From Oryzias latipes (Eukaryota; Chordata; Actinopteri; Beloniformes; Adrianichthyidae): a DNA stretch of 64,000 nucleotides. The notes beneath the pieces are model-generated. The model was not told where the DNA came from and ran no database searches. It saw only the letters and a list, made by a program, of their open reading frames with translations. Positions within the stretch are counted from its first letter, which is position 1, and the number at the start of each line of letters is the position of its first letter. The translations under genes were made by a program, and so were the position numbers. Of this stretch, positions 12,201-36,482 are shown one piece after another. The stretch spans positions 28,254,707-28,318,706 of the forward strand of contig NC_019862.2 of the NCBI RefSeq assembly GCF_002234675.1, in the 5' to 3' direction.

Positions 12201-12631
12201 TTTTCCAAAATCGATAATACAACAGTTCAAAAGTGATTTGTTTTTATTTGATCAAATGTTTTTCCATGTAAAAATGTTTAGTATTGAACCCTTCTTATAT
12301 AAAGTTGCCCTTAAAACCTCTGCAATCAGTTGGGGCTTGAAGTGACAGCCACAATGTTTTAGATTAAACAGAAGAGCTTTGGTTTTATGTTCTTAAGATT
12401 CATAAATCTTTTTGCAGTTACTTTTACTTTTTTAATCAAACAGAAAATGGCTCTCTTATCTATAAAGCGATTTTTATTTTACTAGTCTGTTTGTGTATTT
12501 AAAAAAAGAACAACTGCATTTCTGCCTTTAAATGTTTGTGTTTTTTCCCATCATCAGGATATAAAAGAAAATTCCAGTTCATGGAGGAAACTGAAGCCAT
12601 GACGGTGGACAAAAAGGAGACTGATGTTTAA
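9234..12631 (+). CDS. B7-family-like (CD80/86- or ICOSLG-like) Ig-superfamily transmembrane ligand, complete, 5 coding exons
   Basis: Coding exons are 9234-9306, 9394-9714, 10947-11231, 11312-11482 and 12558-12631. All internal junctions are phase 1, as is usual for Ig-family genes, giving 307 codons plus TAA. Exon 1 encodes a signal peptide (MCLHKRALLRVGLLLFLLHL). Exon 2 is a V-like domain (CLYP ... IEWRKN). Exon 3 is a C-like domain with FLCLSGGGYPEPVVTWL and a distal SSVTCIIEN cysteine. Exon 4 has a transmembrane helix (WIFSTVLCVVVGIMVMAGVAY) followed by a stop-transfer KRRKKE. Exon 5 is a short acidic tail. Many NxS/T glycosylation sites are present. V-C-TM architecture, size and the GGYPEP motif indicate a B7-type co-stimulatory ligand. 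The C domain resembles both CD80 and ICOSLG, so no symbol is given. The V domain lacks the usual DxGxYxC and has ELCTLCL instead. Confidence 0.82.
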
Positions 12632-12822
12632 ACACATTTTTGTTTTTTTAAATCAAAATAAGCTGTTTGTCAACTGTGTAGTGATAATTTTAATTTAAGT
12701 TTGTTTTTAGCATCTAAAGACTCAGATTAAATGCTGTTTGTTATGCAGATGTAAGCACAGCTTTGGATTTCTGAGGTTTTTTCATCATGCTTTTTTATGG
12801 TTTAATGCTGTGTTTCAGATTA

Positions 12823-12828
12823 AATAAA
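12823..12828 (+). promoter_or_regulatory. poly(A) signal AATAAA for the B7-like gene
   Basis: AATAAA lies about 190 bases after the stop codon of the preceding plus-strand gene, at a normal distance for a short 3' UTR. It is followed by AT- and T-rich sequence. Confidence 0.6.
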
Positions 12829-12849
12829 GATTCATCAACTCCCACTTGA

Positions 12850-14870
12850 AGCTGTTTTATTTGCCACAGAGATCCACGCTTGGTTTAGTTTCCTGTAGCA
12901 GCACAGAAAACATTTCAATTTGCAATTTGGATGATACTCAGCACAACACATCTATTAAACCAACAGATGCCTCTTAATCCACAAGATTTCAAACACGTAT
13001 TCAAGATTTAAAGACAATAATAGCTTCTATACTTGAAAAAAACAGAAGCTGTGGCCCTTGGACCAAATCATCTCTATTGGGCCCTGATTTTAACAGTTGA
13101 TATGCTTCACATTTGACTCTCTGTAAACATAAGGGGTTTAATTAGTTACAATATAATCCCTTTGGAGGGCATTCATTCAGTGTCCCGTCCTGCTGTGCAA
13201 ACCAGGTTTAAGACCCCTGGATACTTAAGTCTGGGAGTCTCTTATTAGTCTTCTATTCACACTTTTGATTCTTGTTATGGAAATAAAATGAAATAATAAT
13301 TCTGTGGTATGAAACTAAAAGTGGGAATAGGGAAAATTAAAAATGTAAGAAAAATAAAACCATACAAATCCACCAATCCCCGTAACCCTTGTGTTATCGT
13401 AGGCACTTTAACGTTGGGAGTTGGGTCACCTAGACCCACTAGACAGTGCGCTGAACCTTTTTTCTTCAATGTTTTGTGATCTTCACTGGTGTCCATAGAT
13501 TACATGAAATCCTCTTCACCTTTATCCACCTTTGTCATGGTAGGGAGAACACGCCAATGTAAGGGCGGGGTCATCTGGACCCCACAAGACAGCACAAGGG
13601 TTAGAATGAGGAATTAGTCTGCCCTATGGTTTGTAAATTAAAAGATGCCATGAAGAACAGAGAATTAAGCCATGGGATTGAGAGCTGCTGTAATAAAGAA
13701 AAAAGGTTTGCATTTAGGCTGAAACCTCATCCGCACGAGATGTGCGTCGTTTTCTGTCACATAGACACTGGGGCGGGACGGTCTGGCTGTTGCAGCGAAC
13801 ATTCAGACAGCCGATCCAAATGCATCAGCGCTGGTGATGGTCGAAAATGTCCTCCCGGCCTCAGGAAGAGGTAGACGCGGGAGTGCAGCTGCATCAGAGC
13901 GCAAGCGCATGGAGCTGACCTCACTCCACTCTATTCACTATTTTCTTCCTTTGCGACAATTCATAACCAGCAAATGAAAGCTCTCCTTCTAAAAGGGTTT
14001 AAGCTCACATAAATAAATGTCAGCTCTGTGCGTTTGTCTTTAAACCAGTCACATTTTGACAAATCACAAACTCTATTCCAAAGATGTCTCTCCCTTGTTG
14101 TTTTTTCTTGCTTCAGAGTTGTGGACAATTATGAGAATTCCTTTGGAAAAGCTATTTCATGTCAATGTTTTTATCACGCTGAAATTAAGTCTTGCAGCTC
14201 ACAGCAGGGATAAAAGAACCACAGCAAAACATTTGGAAAAGTCGTCCATAGCAACCGGATAAATCCCTCACGAGATACAAGATTTAAACCCAAAAAACCA
14301 ATGTAAACTGTCATGAAACCACACACAACAAAGGTTTGTTGCTTGATATTCAAATCCTTGAGCTGATGCGTTTGTTAGGGTCAGTAGTTTGCTGGTTTGT
14401 TCCAAGCAGGGGCTGCTGTGTTGCCGGTCAGTGTGTTTGATGTGATGGTGTTTAAAATGGACTTGGATTATTTGATGGGAGAAGGGCTCAGGTCCAAACA
14501 AAATTACTTAACTAAAATTACATAACTAAATGTGCGCTCAGGCTTTGATTTGTTTGCATGAGAATAAAATTGGAACAGAAATCAGTTATTTAAGAAGATT
14601 AACCTTCTGCTTTTTATTGTAAATTACACATTTTAAAATCAGTTTTATAAACAGTTACTTTCAAAAAAAGGTTTCGGATTCTTCAGGAGCTTATGAAGCT
14701 TCTCATTAAAGTGGTAACACTTCTTGAATAATCAGTGAGAGCTGCTGAGCACAAAACAGAGTAACTTCACTCAGATCCGGCGTTAAACTGGATCAGCTCA
14801 TCCCGTTTCCAGATCAGAATCAGCTTTGATTTAAACCCTGGTGAAGCTGAAGCACGCTTGAGCAGCAGGA
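12850..14870. other. spacer between the B7-like gene and nit2; one MITE, otherwise unrecognised
   Basis: Apart from the TAACCC-ended MITE at about 13383-13603, no gene or known repeat was recognised. The region below 14870 probably holds the nit2 3' UTR; a minus-strand AATAAA (plus-strand TTTATT) is present at 14613-14618. Confidence 0.4.
13383..13603. mobile_element. TTAA-type MITE, TAACCCTTGTG ends (copy 1)
   Basis: The left end TAACCCTTGTGTTATC is inverted at the right as GACAGCACAAGGGTTA. The interior ('gcactttaacgttgggagttgggtca...agacccactagacagtg') is near-identical to a second copy at 32242-32437, which is flanked by intact TTAA. Here the flanks are CGTAA and TTAGA, so the TTAA is degraded. 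Confidence 0.7.
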
Positions 14871-17800
14871 TCAGCCCGATGCCTCCTGCACAGATGTCAC
14901 AGAGTAGAGGTCGTCCCGCCGCTGGGCCGTGATCGGGATCTGCCGCCGGATGTCACTCAAATACTGCAGATCTGCGACACAGAGAGGCGGCGTCAGAGCT
15001 GCACTTCCTGATCTCTTTATCTATCTCCCGCAGAACTCCTCTTTTTCTGTTTCTATCAGAGTCTTTCCAACAGTGGCGTTCGATAAAAAGCCTTTCACGG
15101 CAGAGTTGCCATCTATGGCAACTGGCATTTGAATCAGCACAAGGACACCGGGAAACAATGCTCTCTGGAGCAACGACGGCCTCAGCCTGCAGACACTCAC
15201 CGATATCTGCATAGATGACAGTTTCCTCCGCTCCCGCTTTGGAGATGACCTCCCCCCTGCAGGAACAAACACAGCTCACATTTTCACATTAGTGGACCAA
15301 AATCATGCTGTTAATTTGACGCAGTAATAAAAAAAAAGAAAAACTGTCGTTATGATTCACTCAGCCAGCCCACAGAGCTGGTGCTCAGGAGTTAAAGAAA
15401 AAAAAAAGTTCCATGTAGACCTGGTTATCCTCACACACGTGGTTTGTTTGGTTGGGGCTGAAGCTTTTAGAGTAATAATGGCTCAAAGTCCGGCGCAGTG
15501 CCTCAAAATGGTTCCTTTTTAACAGGAAACTGTGCTTCCATGAGTGTTTGTTCTGTGAATTGAACATAATCGCTGCCTGGTGCTCAAAAAGCAGTCCGGC
15601 GTCATACAGGTAATATATTACAATTGTAAATACTCGTTCAGCCTTAGCCGCCACATATTTAATTAAACCTTAAAATATTTAGCTGACATCAGATTGTGCA
15701 GTCCCGTCTCTGCTGGTTTCACCGTCACAAAAGGTGTCCGTTCTCTTACCACGGGTTTACAACAGTGCTGTGACCCCAGGCCACATAAGACGCCGCTTCG
15801 TCTCTGGCGGGTGAAGCTGTCGCAACGTACACCTGGTTATCCACGGCCCTGCATGGTACAGGAAAGAACGGACTCATGTCTGCCACACAGCACAGAACCA
15901 GAGTTTGAACTTTTCCATATACACAAGAAAACAATCACAAGCTGCTGACAGAAACAACTGGAAAACATTTAGAGCATCAATCACAAGTCATTGTTGTGCC
16001 CTTATGAGCTTTAAGGTTGGGGATGTCTATTTCCACTAGGTTTCCTCTATCTGTTCATCTAAAATTGGTTCAATTTTTATTCTTAGAAAAAGAAAAAAAT
16101 TCCAAACTAGCTAAGAAGACTACAAGAAAGTCTGCTTTGTGAAAGTAAAACAAAAAAAAAGAAGAGGTGCCCGAGTAGTACAGTTGATAAAAAAGACGAA
16201 TCCAAGATTTAAAATGAAATTAAGAAACTGAAATGGTGACTTGGTTTCATTATAGAGTAACCTATATCCATATATATGATAATATATTACCTTTGGCACA
16301 CTAAAGAATGATTTTTAAATGAAATATTAGTCATTTTGGCGAGTCATTCACCTATCCTGAAGTAAGACGACTAGGAGCCGGCTTTCACTCCGCCCATTTC
16401 ATGACGTCATCCTAGAGCAGAGTGTCTGTGTTTTGCCCACAAAAACAAATAACATCTGAACTTTTGCAAGGATGGATGTGCGTATTTTGGAGCTGATCAC
16501 CGCTAGCTCCGAGGAGAAAGTGGGTGTGTCTGTTAGCCTGGGGGCGGTGCTGGAAGCACAAAGGGGCCGTTCTTCACTTTGTGATGTTGCAATGTGAGAA
16601 CCCACTCGTGATAATGGATTAGGAGGGGCTGGTGCTGAGAGAATAGGTTTTTTAAAGGAATAATCAGAGATGCGTGAACAGTTTGAAAAAAAAACTGCTT
16701 TTGGGATGTTGTTTTTAAGAGGAATGAACATCACAATTCACTTAAAAGCTCAAAAAAGTTCATTTTGTTTGATTATAGGCCCTTTAAATCTGAAGTTGTA
16801 AGAGCTATCAGGATTTTTCACGGATGAAATGCTGTCATTGTCTATTTCTGTAGAATTACATGTTATTTTGTTATGTAACTGGAATATCTGCAGTCGATTA
16901 TTAGTCTGAAGCTGGGAACTCACTTGTATTCTCCCAGAAAAAGGGAGACGTTGCAAAAGATCAGGCTGTGGTGTAATAAACCACTGAATTTAGGATGAGG
17001 TTGATGCTTTTTTTGACATGAAACACTGAAACGCAGACTGCCGACTGCTTAGTTATGGGTAGCAGGTCGTAGTGTTTTACCATTTAGAAAGATTGAACAT
17101 GAATGCAGCGTATTTTAAAATTTGTGTTTGGCTCCTTTTCCATTAAAAAATTGGACATTAAAAAAACCTTTTTAATTATTTATTTTTTGGGTATTAAGGC
17201 TTTTTTTATTTATTGAAGCAAGTATTTAATAAACAATCATGGCATATCTGTCAATGACATCAATATGAATGATGAGATAATGGTAGACAAAAACAAATAT
17301 AACTTAAAAATAAATAAATATATAAAATTTAAAAAATTAAAAATAAGGGGCTACTACAAAAGTTTAAATAGATTATTTCTTCTAGGTTGGCGGAAAAGAC
17401 CCACCTCCCCCTCTGCAGAAGTTCCCAGTGGGCCGGACCAGTCGTCATGTTGAAAGCTCCTGGATAAACCAGCAGCTGACAGCCTGTTGACAAAAAAACT
17501 AAATCCATCCAGTGTTTAAGCCGAGCTAAATCAACAGTCTCAGACGCTGACCTTCTCTGCTGTAGACCTGAGCGAGCTCTGCAAACCTCATGTCATAGCA
17601 GATCCCCACCCCCACTTTGCAAAAAGCTGCATGAGAAGGACAGACAGGAGTCAGAGCCGACGGACGCTCGTGCACACGGCTGGAAACAAGACGGCAGGCA
17701 GAAAGCGTCACTCAACGTGTGTCAAACGTGGACAAACTGTTGCCAGGGCTCAGAGTCTCAGACTCCTGAAAGCAGATTTTTCCCGGAACGTTGATGTCAA

Positions 17801-19683
17801 ACAGGTGAATCTGGGAGGAAACGGGACCGGATTAAATACAGAGGTAGCCCTGGCAGTGAAAAACAAAATATCCACGCACCTTTCTGTGCTTCAGAATCAT
17901 CTCTCCTCCTGGCCCAAACACGGCACAGGTGTTATACAGCTTCCCCCCGTCCTCTTCAGGGATGGACCCTGTTTAAAGTAGAAATACAAAGCACACAGAA
18001 AAGAAATGCAGACATAAAACTACATGAAACAAGACAAAGCAAATGCTTATGACCTCTTCCCAGAAGGTCGGACCTTGATATTTTTGTGTTCTGTTTTCTA
18101 ACGCTTAATTTTTATTTCTTTAAGTTACTTTTGCTATCCCTCATTTTTGTTTTTTGTTTTTCTACATAGTGGTTTCTGGAATTTTTAAAAATGCATCGCT
18201 GTTTTTTAATATATATTTTGCTTTTTAATTGTGGTTGTACGACTGATTATTCGGACCAATTTACAAAAAAAAAAATGTATGTATATATATTTTTCAATTC
18301 CGACTTTAAAGTCTTATATTTACAAGAATAAAGTCGCATATTTATGCCTTTAACAGGTAATAGGCTAAATTTAGGACTTTTTTCTCGTAAGGTGACGTGT
18401 TTCAAAGTTGTAAATTCATGACCTAATTCCTAAATATTTAATTTAATGGTTTACGTTTAAGTTTTGATCAAAAAGCAATCCTAATTTGTGCACTCTTTTA
18501 ACAACATTCTTATGGCGCTAAAAGCTGGAACCGTCTCCCTGAGGTTGTGAGACAGGCCTCTACTGTGTTAAGGTTCAAATCTGCAATCAAAACATTCCTG
18601 TTCAGCCATGTAGATAACCGAAGGGTCCTTATCAAAACCTCTTTTATTTTCTCTTTCCTTTCTTTTAAAGTCCATTTTATAATGATTATGTATGTTTTTA
18701 ATCGTTGCACTGTTATGTATTGTGATTTTAATGCATTTTCTGCTTAGTGAAGCACTTTGAATTACTTTGTGTACAAATAACTTGCCTTGCCTTAACAGTA
18801 GTTTGTTTTTTCACAGTCAGTGGATGCATCCCTACCTCCAACTAAATACACCTGATTCTCTTTAGCTGCCTCCGACAGCATCTGGGTGGACTCTCCAGGG
18901 ATCTTCTCTGCATAATCGGAGAAAAAGCTGGTTCCATATGGCGAGTTGAAGCATTCCTGACACAGAAACACAAAGAAAGATTTTCTCAATAAACTTCTTT
19001 TAAAAATCCAGATCTCAAGATACAATTTTTCATTTACAACTGGTGATATAAATATTTAATGCAGGATTTATTTTGGTTAAACTCTCTAAAAAAGAGATCT
19101 ATGCTTTAAAGCTATGTATTTTATGAAAAAAAGTTATTTTGACCTATACGATGACTGATTTTATATATTCATGTCTCTCTTTGCCTTTTTCCTTATATTT
19201 TCTGACTAAAATTTTGATATTGGTGTATATGCCACTGACAGCAGCAGGGGATGGGGAACTGGGTTTTGAATTTGTTTGTTTAAAACTGAAAACTCAATAT
19301 AAAACACTAAAAATGACAAATTCTCTTTATTCTAACAGAGGAGCAAATGATAGAAACCGAAAAGTGGGGTTTGCAAAGAGTTTCTGAATGACAATGGGTG
19401 CAGATGTTGCTTGATGATCCAGCTCACCGGCAGCAGCACCACCTTGCTGCCCTGCCCCGCAGCCTGCAGCACCAGCCTCCGGGCTCTGCTCAGGTTGTCT
19501 GCCTTGACGCTCGTCACCTGCAGCTGGACCACGGCCAGACGAAACTCTGCGAAACACACCGTCACCGTTTGTTTACAGCTGATCACTACCCAGCTGGACA
19601 TGCAAGCAAACCTGCGACCAAACCCGGAAATGTATGGTTAAAAAACACAGAGAAAAGAAAAACAGCGTAGTCTTACTGGACAT
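14871..19683 (-). CDS. nit2: omega-amidase NIT2 (nitrilase family member 2), complete, 10 coding exons
   Basis: Coding exons from 5' to 3' are 19683-19677, 19546-19428, 18956-18836, 17968-17880, 17810-17717, 17626-17552, 17483-17405, 15848-15750, 15256-15201 and 14971-14871. Phases join and give 279 codons plus TGA; human NIT2 is 276 as I recall. The first coding exon has only 7 nt (ATG TCC A). The enzyme hydrolyses alpha-ketoglutaramate and alpha-ketosuccinamate in cytosol and mitochondria. The nitrilase catalytic triad is intact at the family positions: Glu43 ([11 protein letters not shown]), Lys112 (KHRK) and Cys153 ([16 protein letters not shown]). The [15 protein letters not shown] and [10 protein letters not shown] blocks are also present. 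tbc1d23 lies upstream on the same strand, as in human. A LINE 3' end lies in one intron. Confidence 0.95.
18510..18795 (+). mobile_element. LINE 3' fragment (L2/Rex1-like) inside a nit2 intron
   Basis: Antisense to nit2, the plus strand encodes a short piece that reads as '[18 protein letters not shown]', then KTFLF. This is the typical last stretch of L2/CR1-group reverse transcriptase proteins. It is followed by an AT-rich UTR ending in 'gaagcactttgaattac...acttgccttgcctt'. It is a 5'-truncated, dead copy. Confidence 0.65.
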
Positions 19684-21902
19684 GATTCTAGCTGCAGCGG
19701 TCATATGGACGTGGAGTCAGTGTTTACCTCCTCTAAAAGACAGACTGTGGGCAAGCGCTTCCGGAGACCCGCTTGGCTTTCAAAATAAAAGTCAGATTCA
19801 AATGTTGATCCCGCTTTATGACGACTGCACGCTAGTTTACACATTCCTGAGAAATCAAACAGTGTGTTCCAGAGAGAGGTGATTGTTTGGTTAACATTAG
19901 AAGCTCCTTAGCTTTACTTTTGAAGCTCGTTCCTTTTATTGTGAAGTTTAGAGGCGGTGTATATTCAGCCAATCCGGTTTCAGTTCGAGTTAAAGCGCCA
20001 TCTCCTAAAAAACTCCATTATAGTAATATCCATTCTAATAAATTTAAGTATAGATTGTACATCAAAAATGTACTGCAGATGGTCTTAAACTGGTAAATCA
20101 ATTCACATTATTTGAACTGGTAACACCTGTCATTATTATTGCAAAAAAGGCAGCAATACAAGCATAACTGGAATTAATTAAAGACATTCTTACCAAACAT
20201 TGTAGAGAGAATAAAAACGAGAAATTCCTTTATATTATGTATTTAAGCTTTTTGTAATTTAGTTATTTTCTTGAGAAGCAAAGGAGTTCACTGGTTTAAG
20301 AAAAAAAGTGTTTCATTGTCAAAACTTGGGGGTGGTGGTAAATAAATGTAAATTATTAAATATGCAGACAATTACCGGTACATGATAAAAAAGTTATCTA
20401 ACTGAGCACAAAGACAGCCTACGGAGTTGCAATAAATCTGTTTGTGTATGTCGACAACATTTCAAAAACTTCACAGATGCAGTCCAATCATTTCCATTTA
20501 TTACAAACAGAAACACTTAGAAAACAAAAGCGGTACAGTAAGGTGCAGATTAATCAGTTTGTAATTCTGACCAACAGTAATCCAGAGATGTTCCAAACGT
20601 TAGTCAGGAATAATCCAGTAAATAAGAATACTGAAAATTATCACAAAATTACAAATTACAATACGATGCAAGAATTACACAGGAATGCTTTGAGGGGCGT
20701 TTCTGACCACTTTTCGTCCATGTGCCTTTTGTTTTGGTTAGTGTGACGCGTTAAACAGTAGTGCTGGAGGAACGCTGGACTGCAGCAGACACACAGGACT
20801 CTGGAACAAGCAAAGTGGGGCGAAACAAAGCCTTAAACGTTTAGAGTCAAAGGAGAAAGGGCGACGGTCTGATATGTTGCCACTGCTGGGGCCCAAAACC
20901 CACAGCAGGCATGAGGCCAAAGGCAACGATGGCGAGCCAAGTGAGGCTGAGCCATCTGAGAAAAAACACATCATGAATGCATTTCAACCTTTCAAGCGTA
21001 GAGAAAAATAAGTGCAGAGCACCATCCTCATAATTACTTTCATTTTATTAGAGTTGACAGGATTCAGAGAAGTGCATTTCCTCTGGATTATGCAGGGAAA
21101 TTATTAACACAGCAGACTGAATGGCATGGAGAGAACGCAGCGCCCTCAGGGCTTTTTAAATGGAACACACTGGTGTGACGGATGATCTCTGAGAGCTTTG
21201 TCAAACCAAACGAAAGGAGCTTAAATGATCAGGAACACTTGAAAAAGACGCGTCTCTCCAGAAACACTGAAGAGCTTTATTCTTACTGCAGGAACAAGGT
21301 CATCTTAAAGTGCTCTGCATATCTACTCTATACGTTCAGTTAGATATTGCAGAGGTCTGTGCTGATATAGAGCCGCTTACATACTATGTACATTAAATAT
21401 CTATAAACATTGTCAAATTCCTATTTAAGGCTGCCTGCTGGAAAAGAAAAGTTATCAAAACTATAACTGCGGTTGGAAACCTGCCTCATGTGCCAGCACT
21501 GCGACAAAAATGCAACTCAGATAAAGATGAGGGTTAAACTGCGATGCTCACGCGAGAAGGAAAAGGTCCGGTCCGTCCGTCCGTCACTGGTCGACCAGTT
21601 TGCTACGTTAAGGCCAGGGGAGACCAAAGCTACGATGACATCCCGTGTTTTTTTTGATGAAAGAAGCCAACATCTCACACACAATATGACCAATGTTTGG
21701 ATAACTGCTGAGCACCCGAGGGGTTTGGAGTCGTGCAGACTGGCCCACGGGTCTGCTGTTGGCAGCGGCGTCCAAAATGAGAGAGATGGAGCGTCACAGT
21801 AAATACAGCACCGGGATCTGTCCAGGAGGAACGACGCTCAAGGGAGAGCAGGAGGACACCGTTACAGCTTTGCGTTGTAGGCAGTCACTGTGATCGCCAC
21901 CT
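19684..21902. other. spacer between nit2 and tbc1d23, including likely tbc1d23 3' UTR
   Basis: No gene was recognised. The part nearest tbc1d23 (about 21240-21902) is GC-normal, with a minus-strand AATAAA at 21276-21281 (plus-strand TTTATT). This is a plausible end for the tbc1d23 transcript, giving a 3' UTR of about 620 bases. The rest is AT-rich and unassigned. Confidence 0.4.
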
Positions 21903-32998
<11,096 letters not shown>

Positions 32999-33242
32999 TG
33001 TTGTGTTCCAAGAGAGACACGTCACGCGTCAGCCGTACGTCAATGTGTCGTAAACGCGTACGCTTTATTTTATTCTATGCAAATATTCAAAGTAAGAATT
33101 CTGATTAAATAAAAGTTTATGCTGAGGTTTTTCATTATGTATTGTTATATATAGATATAAATATATATATATATTGATATAAATATAAATACAAATATAT
33201 TCCACGGTGTGCGTTAATAATTGAAAATGCATACTTCGTCAA

Positions 33243-33419
<177 letters not shown>

Positions 33420-33420
<1 letters not shown>

Positions 33421-36400
33421 ATACTTAGATATATATATAAAGGGACTCTGTGTTTTCTTTTCAGTTTAAATTGTATGATAATAGAACCTTTTTAATATGA
33501 CAAAGTAAAGGTCTATACCAAAGCCCTAAACGCACATAGAAAAATAAAAATAAAAATTAGGCACCATAGTTCCAATTATCAAGAAAATAAAAAAAATATA
33601 TATTTTCGTTAAAATTTGTAAATATTGTTTTTCTCGGTATTCTATGAATTATTGATATAAAAATAAATAAAATCAATATTCAGTTTTAAGAAGCTACCAT
33701 TCTTTAACACAACTCCTTCCTTTCTATCCAGGCTTGGATCCGGTATATGGACACTGGATATATGGACACTGAAAAGTGCCCCTACTTGGTCGCAGAGACT
33801 CGCAGAAATGCTGTGTCTCACAATAAAACTATAATATTCACAAGAATGTTGAGTGAAAGTCTTAAAATCTGGAATGAAACAAGAGAATATTGATTTAAAT
33901 TGTAAATACATTGAACTGTTAAAATGTACCCTGCCTTCACCCACAAGTGGCCAGGATAGGCTCCAGCAGCCCAGTGACTCCGAAAGGGATAAAACAGCAG
34001 CAGAAGATGAATGAATGAATAATTATAATAAATGTAAAAGGAAACAAAAGTAGACAGTTGTTTTTTACAGATTATACTTTTCGAAAGTAGAAATTTATGT
34101 GAAAGTTAAAAAATGTAAATAAATGAAAATGTAAGCTGAAAGGAGTCATTTTTAAATGTTTTTCAAGTGACAAACAGCTTTTTTTAAACCCATTTTAAAG
34201 TATTTTTCCTCTAGAGCGAAGGAACAAAAGTTTTTAAAATTTGTGTTTTTTTTTTAAGTTTTGTATTAGTGAGGAATTATGTTTTGTGCATTTTTATAAA
34301 AGTAGATATGAATTGTTTTTAGAGGTGTTTCCAAAATTTCTTAGGAAAGGGGCCAAAGGTGCTCTTTTAAAATAGGATGAAACTTTTTTAGCCAACGTTT
34401 CCATTACAGTTGGAAAATATTTAAATCTTTTTTTGTTAATATAAAGAAAAAACAAGTTGAAACTGTCACTCTCCATGTTTGCTGCTTCAACCAGAAAAGG
34501 ATGGAGGTCCGAGCTTTAACCAAGAGCTGCTTCTGTCCAAACATGCCTTTTTCCAGAAGTGCTGCAGAGATTTCTAGCCTCAGCTGATCAGCACCATAAG
34601 GGCAGCTGGTAAGAATTTGGAAGGAAGCAGAAGAGGCAATCTCCAAAAAAAGAAACAAAGCAAAGAGAAAACACCACAGGACCCAGACAGATATGAATTG
34701 ATGTAATTGAAAAAAAAATCCTGTAAATGTACCTCAACATATCTTAGTTTGCATCTATTTTTGAGAAATGTATTAACACTTCTTTATAAAAAATTAGTTT
34801 ATAAAGCACAATATCTCCTGTATAAAGTGTGATTTTAAAATTAAACAAGAACATTAAAGCTATAACAGATTTCCTGATTCAAGTGAAATGCTAACATAAA
34901 AAATATATATATTTGCAGATCAAAGTCACTGCAATGGAGATTCTGACAGATTAAATTTATATTTTTACCTATTGAGTATCTTTTAAAAAAATGCAGTTTC
35001 TCTTCTCAGCATGAAAATTGTTTTGAATTTTATGTATAAAGTATATTATAATTAACTAATAGATATTTGTTCTTTAATTAACCTTGCATGATCCAAAGTA
35101 CAAATCATGTTAACTATTATTATATTATGGACTATTTTCTATCCCTTTTAGGGATTTTGACAATTTTACTTGAATCGAACGACAATAATTTTTCTGGTTT
35201 TGTTCATTCAAATTCTCTGTGACTAATAGGTAAGTCCAATGAACCATGGGAAAAAAGTTATCCCTAAACAAACAGAAATAGATTAATAATTTGTTAAACT
35301 CTGTAAATAATTGAAAACACTAGAAATGCCACACATCTGACATCTCAACATGCAACTACAAAACAAAACTTCTTCCTTACATTTGTTGAGCTGAACTCAT
35401 TCCAAGAATTAGAACTTTATTAGAATCCATTTTTTGTTTTGCTTTGGTCACCATTCTCACCACTGAAGGACATTCTTCTAACAAACAGCCAGAAACAGAA
35501 GTCAGTTCTTTAACTCTGAAAGTCATCTCCTCTTTTGAGTTTGAGAATTACTCGAGCGCCGCTAAGCAGCGGCAGCAGGGAGGCATGCTACGCTTCCTCT
35601 GTGATTGTTCAACCATTACTGCCGAGGGGAGCATTTTCAGAGCGCTAAAAGAGAACAGCAACGTTCAGCAGAACAGCTACATCTTTAATTTAAAGAAAAA
35701 CAAAAAAAAAAACAGAAAAATATGACAGTCAGATGCTGCAAAAGATCCACATCATGCATTTTACAAGAGCCTGCCGGGGTTGCATGGAGGCTGTAAATGG
35801 TAAGGCTAGCGTTTGGAAATATTACATCAACAGGAGGGTAAAGATTTCAACCACTTACTCAAGAATGCCAACTACATACAAACTCATATAACTGACTTTA
35901 AAAAAAAAAAAGAACTTACCCCAAAATATAAACCCTTAATTATAAGTCTATTGGAAGTGAGTTGGGGGGGCAAAATAACCAGATCCTAAAACTTGTTAAC
36001 GGCTGACCATAAAAATGTGTTAAAATTGACTGTATTTCTCAAACTCAAAAGGATTTTAGGTTTCAAACATTAGCTAGTGTTCATTACAGCATTGCCTTTA
36101 CATTTATAAAGTGAACATGCCGCACAAAGTTTATTAAAAAAAAAAAAGAAATGGCAAAAACAATAAAAAAAATGAAAGTACATCTGAACAGGCCCACAAT
36201 CAAGAGATCCATTCCAGCACTGTAAATACAGACATGAAAGAGTTTGACAGGACGTTTTAGCTCGCATTCAGCAGACATTATTGTATGTTACAAAATGAAA
36301 GGAACCGAAAAAACGTCAAATTGAAGGAACATTCCAGTGAAACGATGTAAAGTTCCCACAGTATTTTCTTTAGATTTATGTGTTTATTTGAATATATTTC

Positions 36401-36482
36401 AAGATGTTTCTTCTTCTAAACATAAACAACGCCAGACAGTCGCACTTTCCAAACAGCCGGTTCCACAACGCCACAAGCGGAG
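33420..36482. other. spacer between tbc1d23 and tomm70; SINE tail and probable tomm70 3' UTR
   Basis: This AT-rich stretch has no recognised gene. A SINE-like 3' tail ('cttcacccacaagtggccaggataggctccagcagccc...atgaatgaatgaat') lies at about 33930-34022 and matches the 3' half of the SINE at 47677-48062. The part nearest tomm70 probably holds its 3' UTR; a minus-strand AATAAA is at 36130-36135. Confidence 0.5.

Noticed and set aside
16390-16690. Possible gene or repeat in a nit2 intron (111-codon minus frame)
   Set aside because: No domain, start context or splice structure could be supported, and no second copy was found in the window to call it a repeat.
35444-35725. 93-codon plus-strand frame between tbc1d23 and tomm70
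   Set aside because: Low-complexity Lys/Asn tail, no recognisable domain, and AT-rich surroundings make a chance frame more likely.
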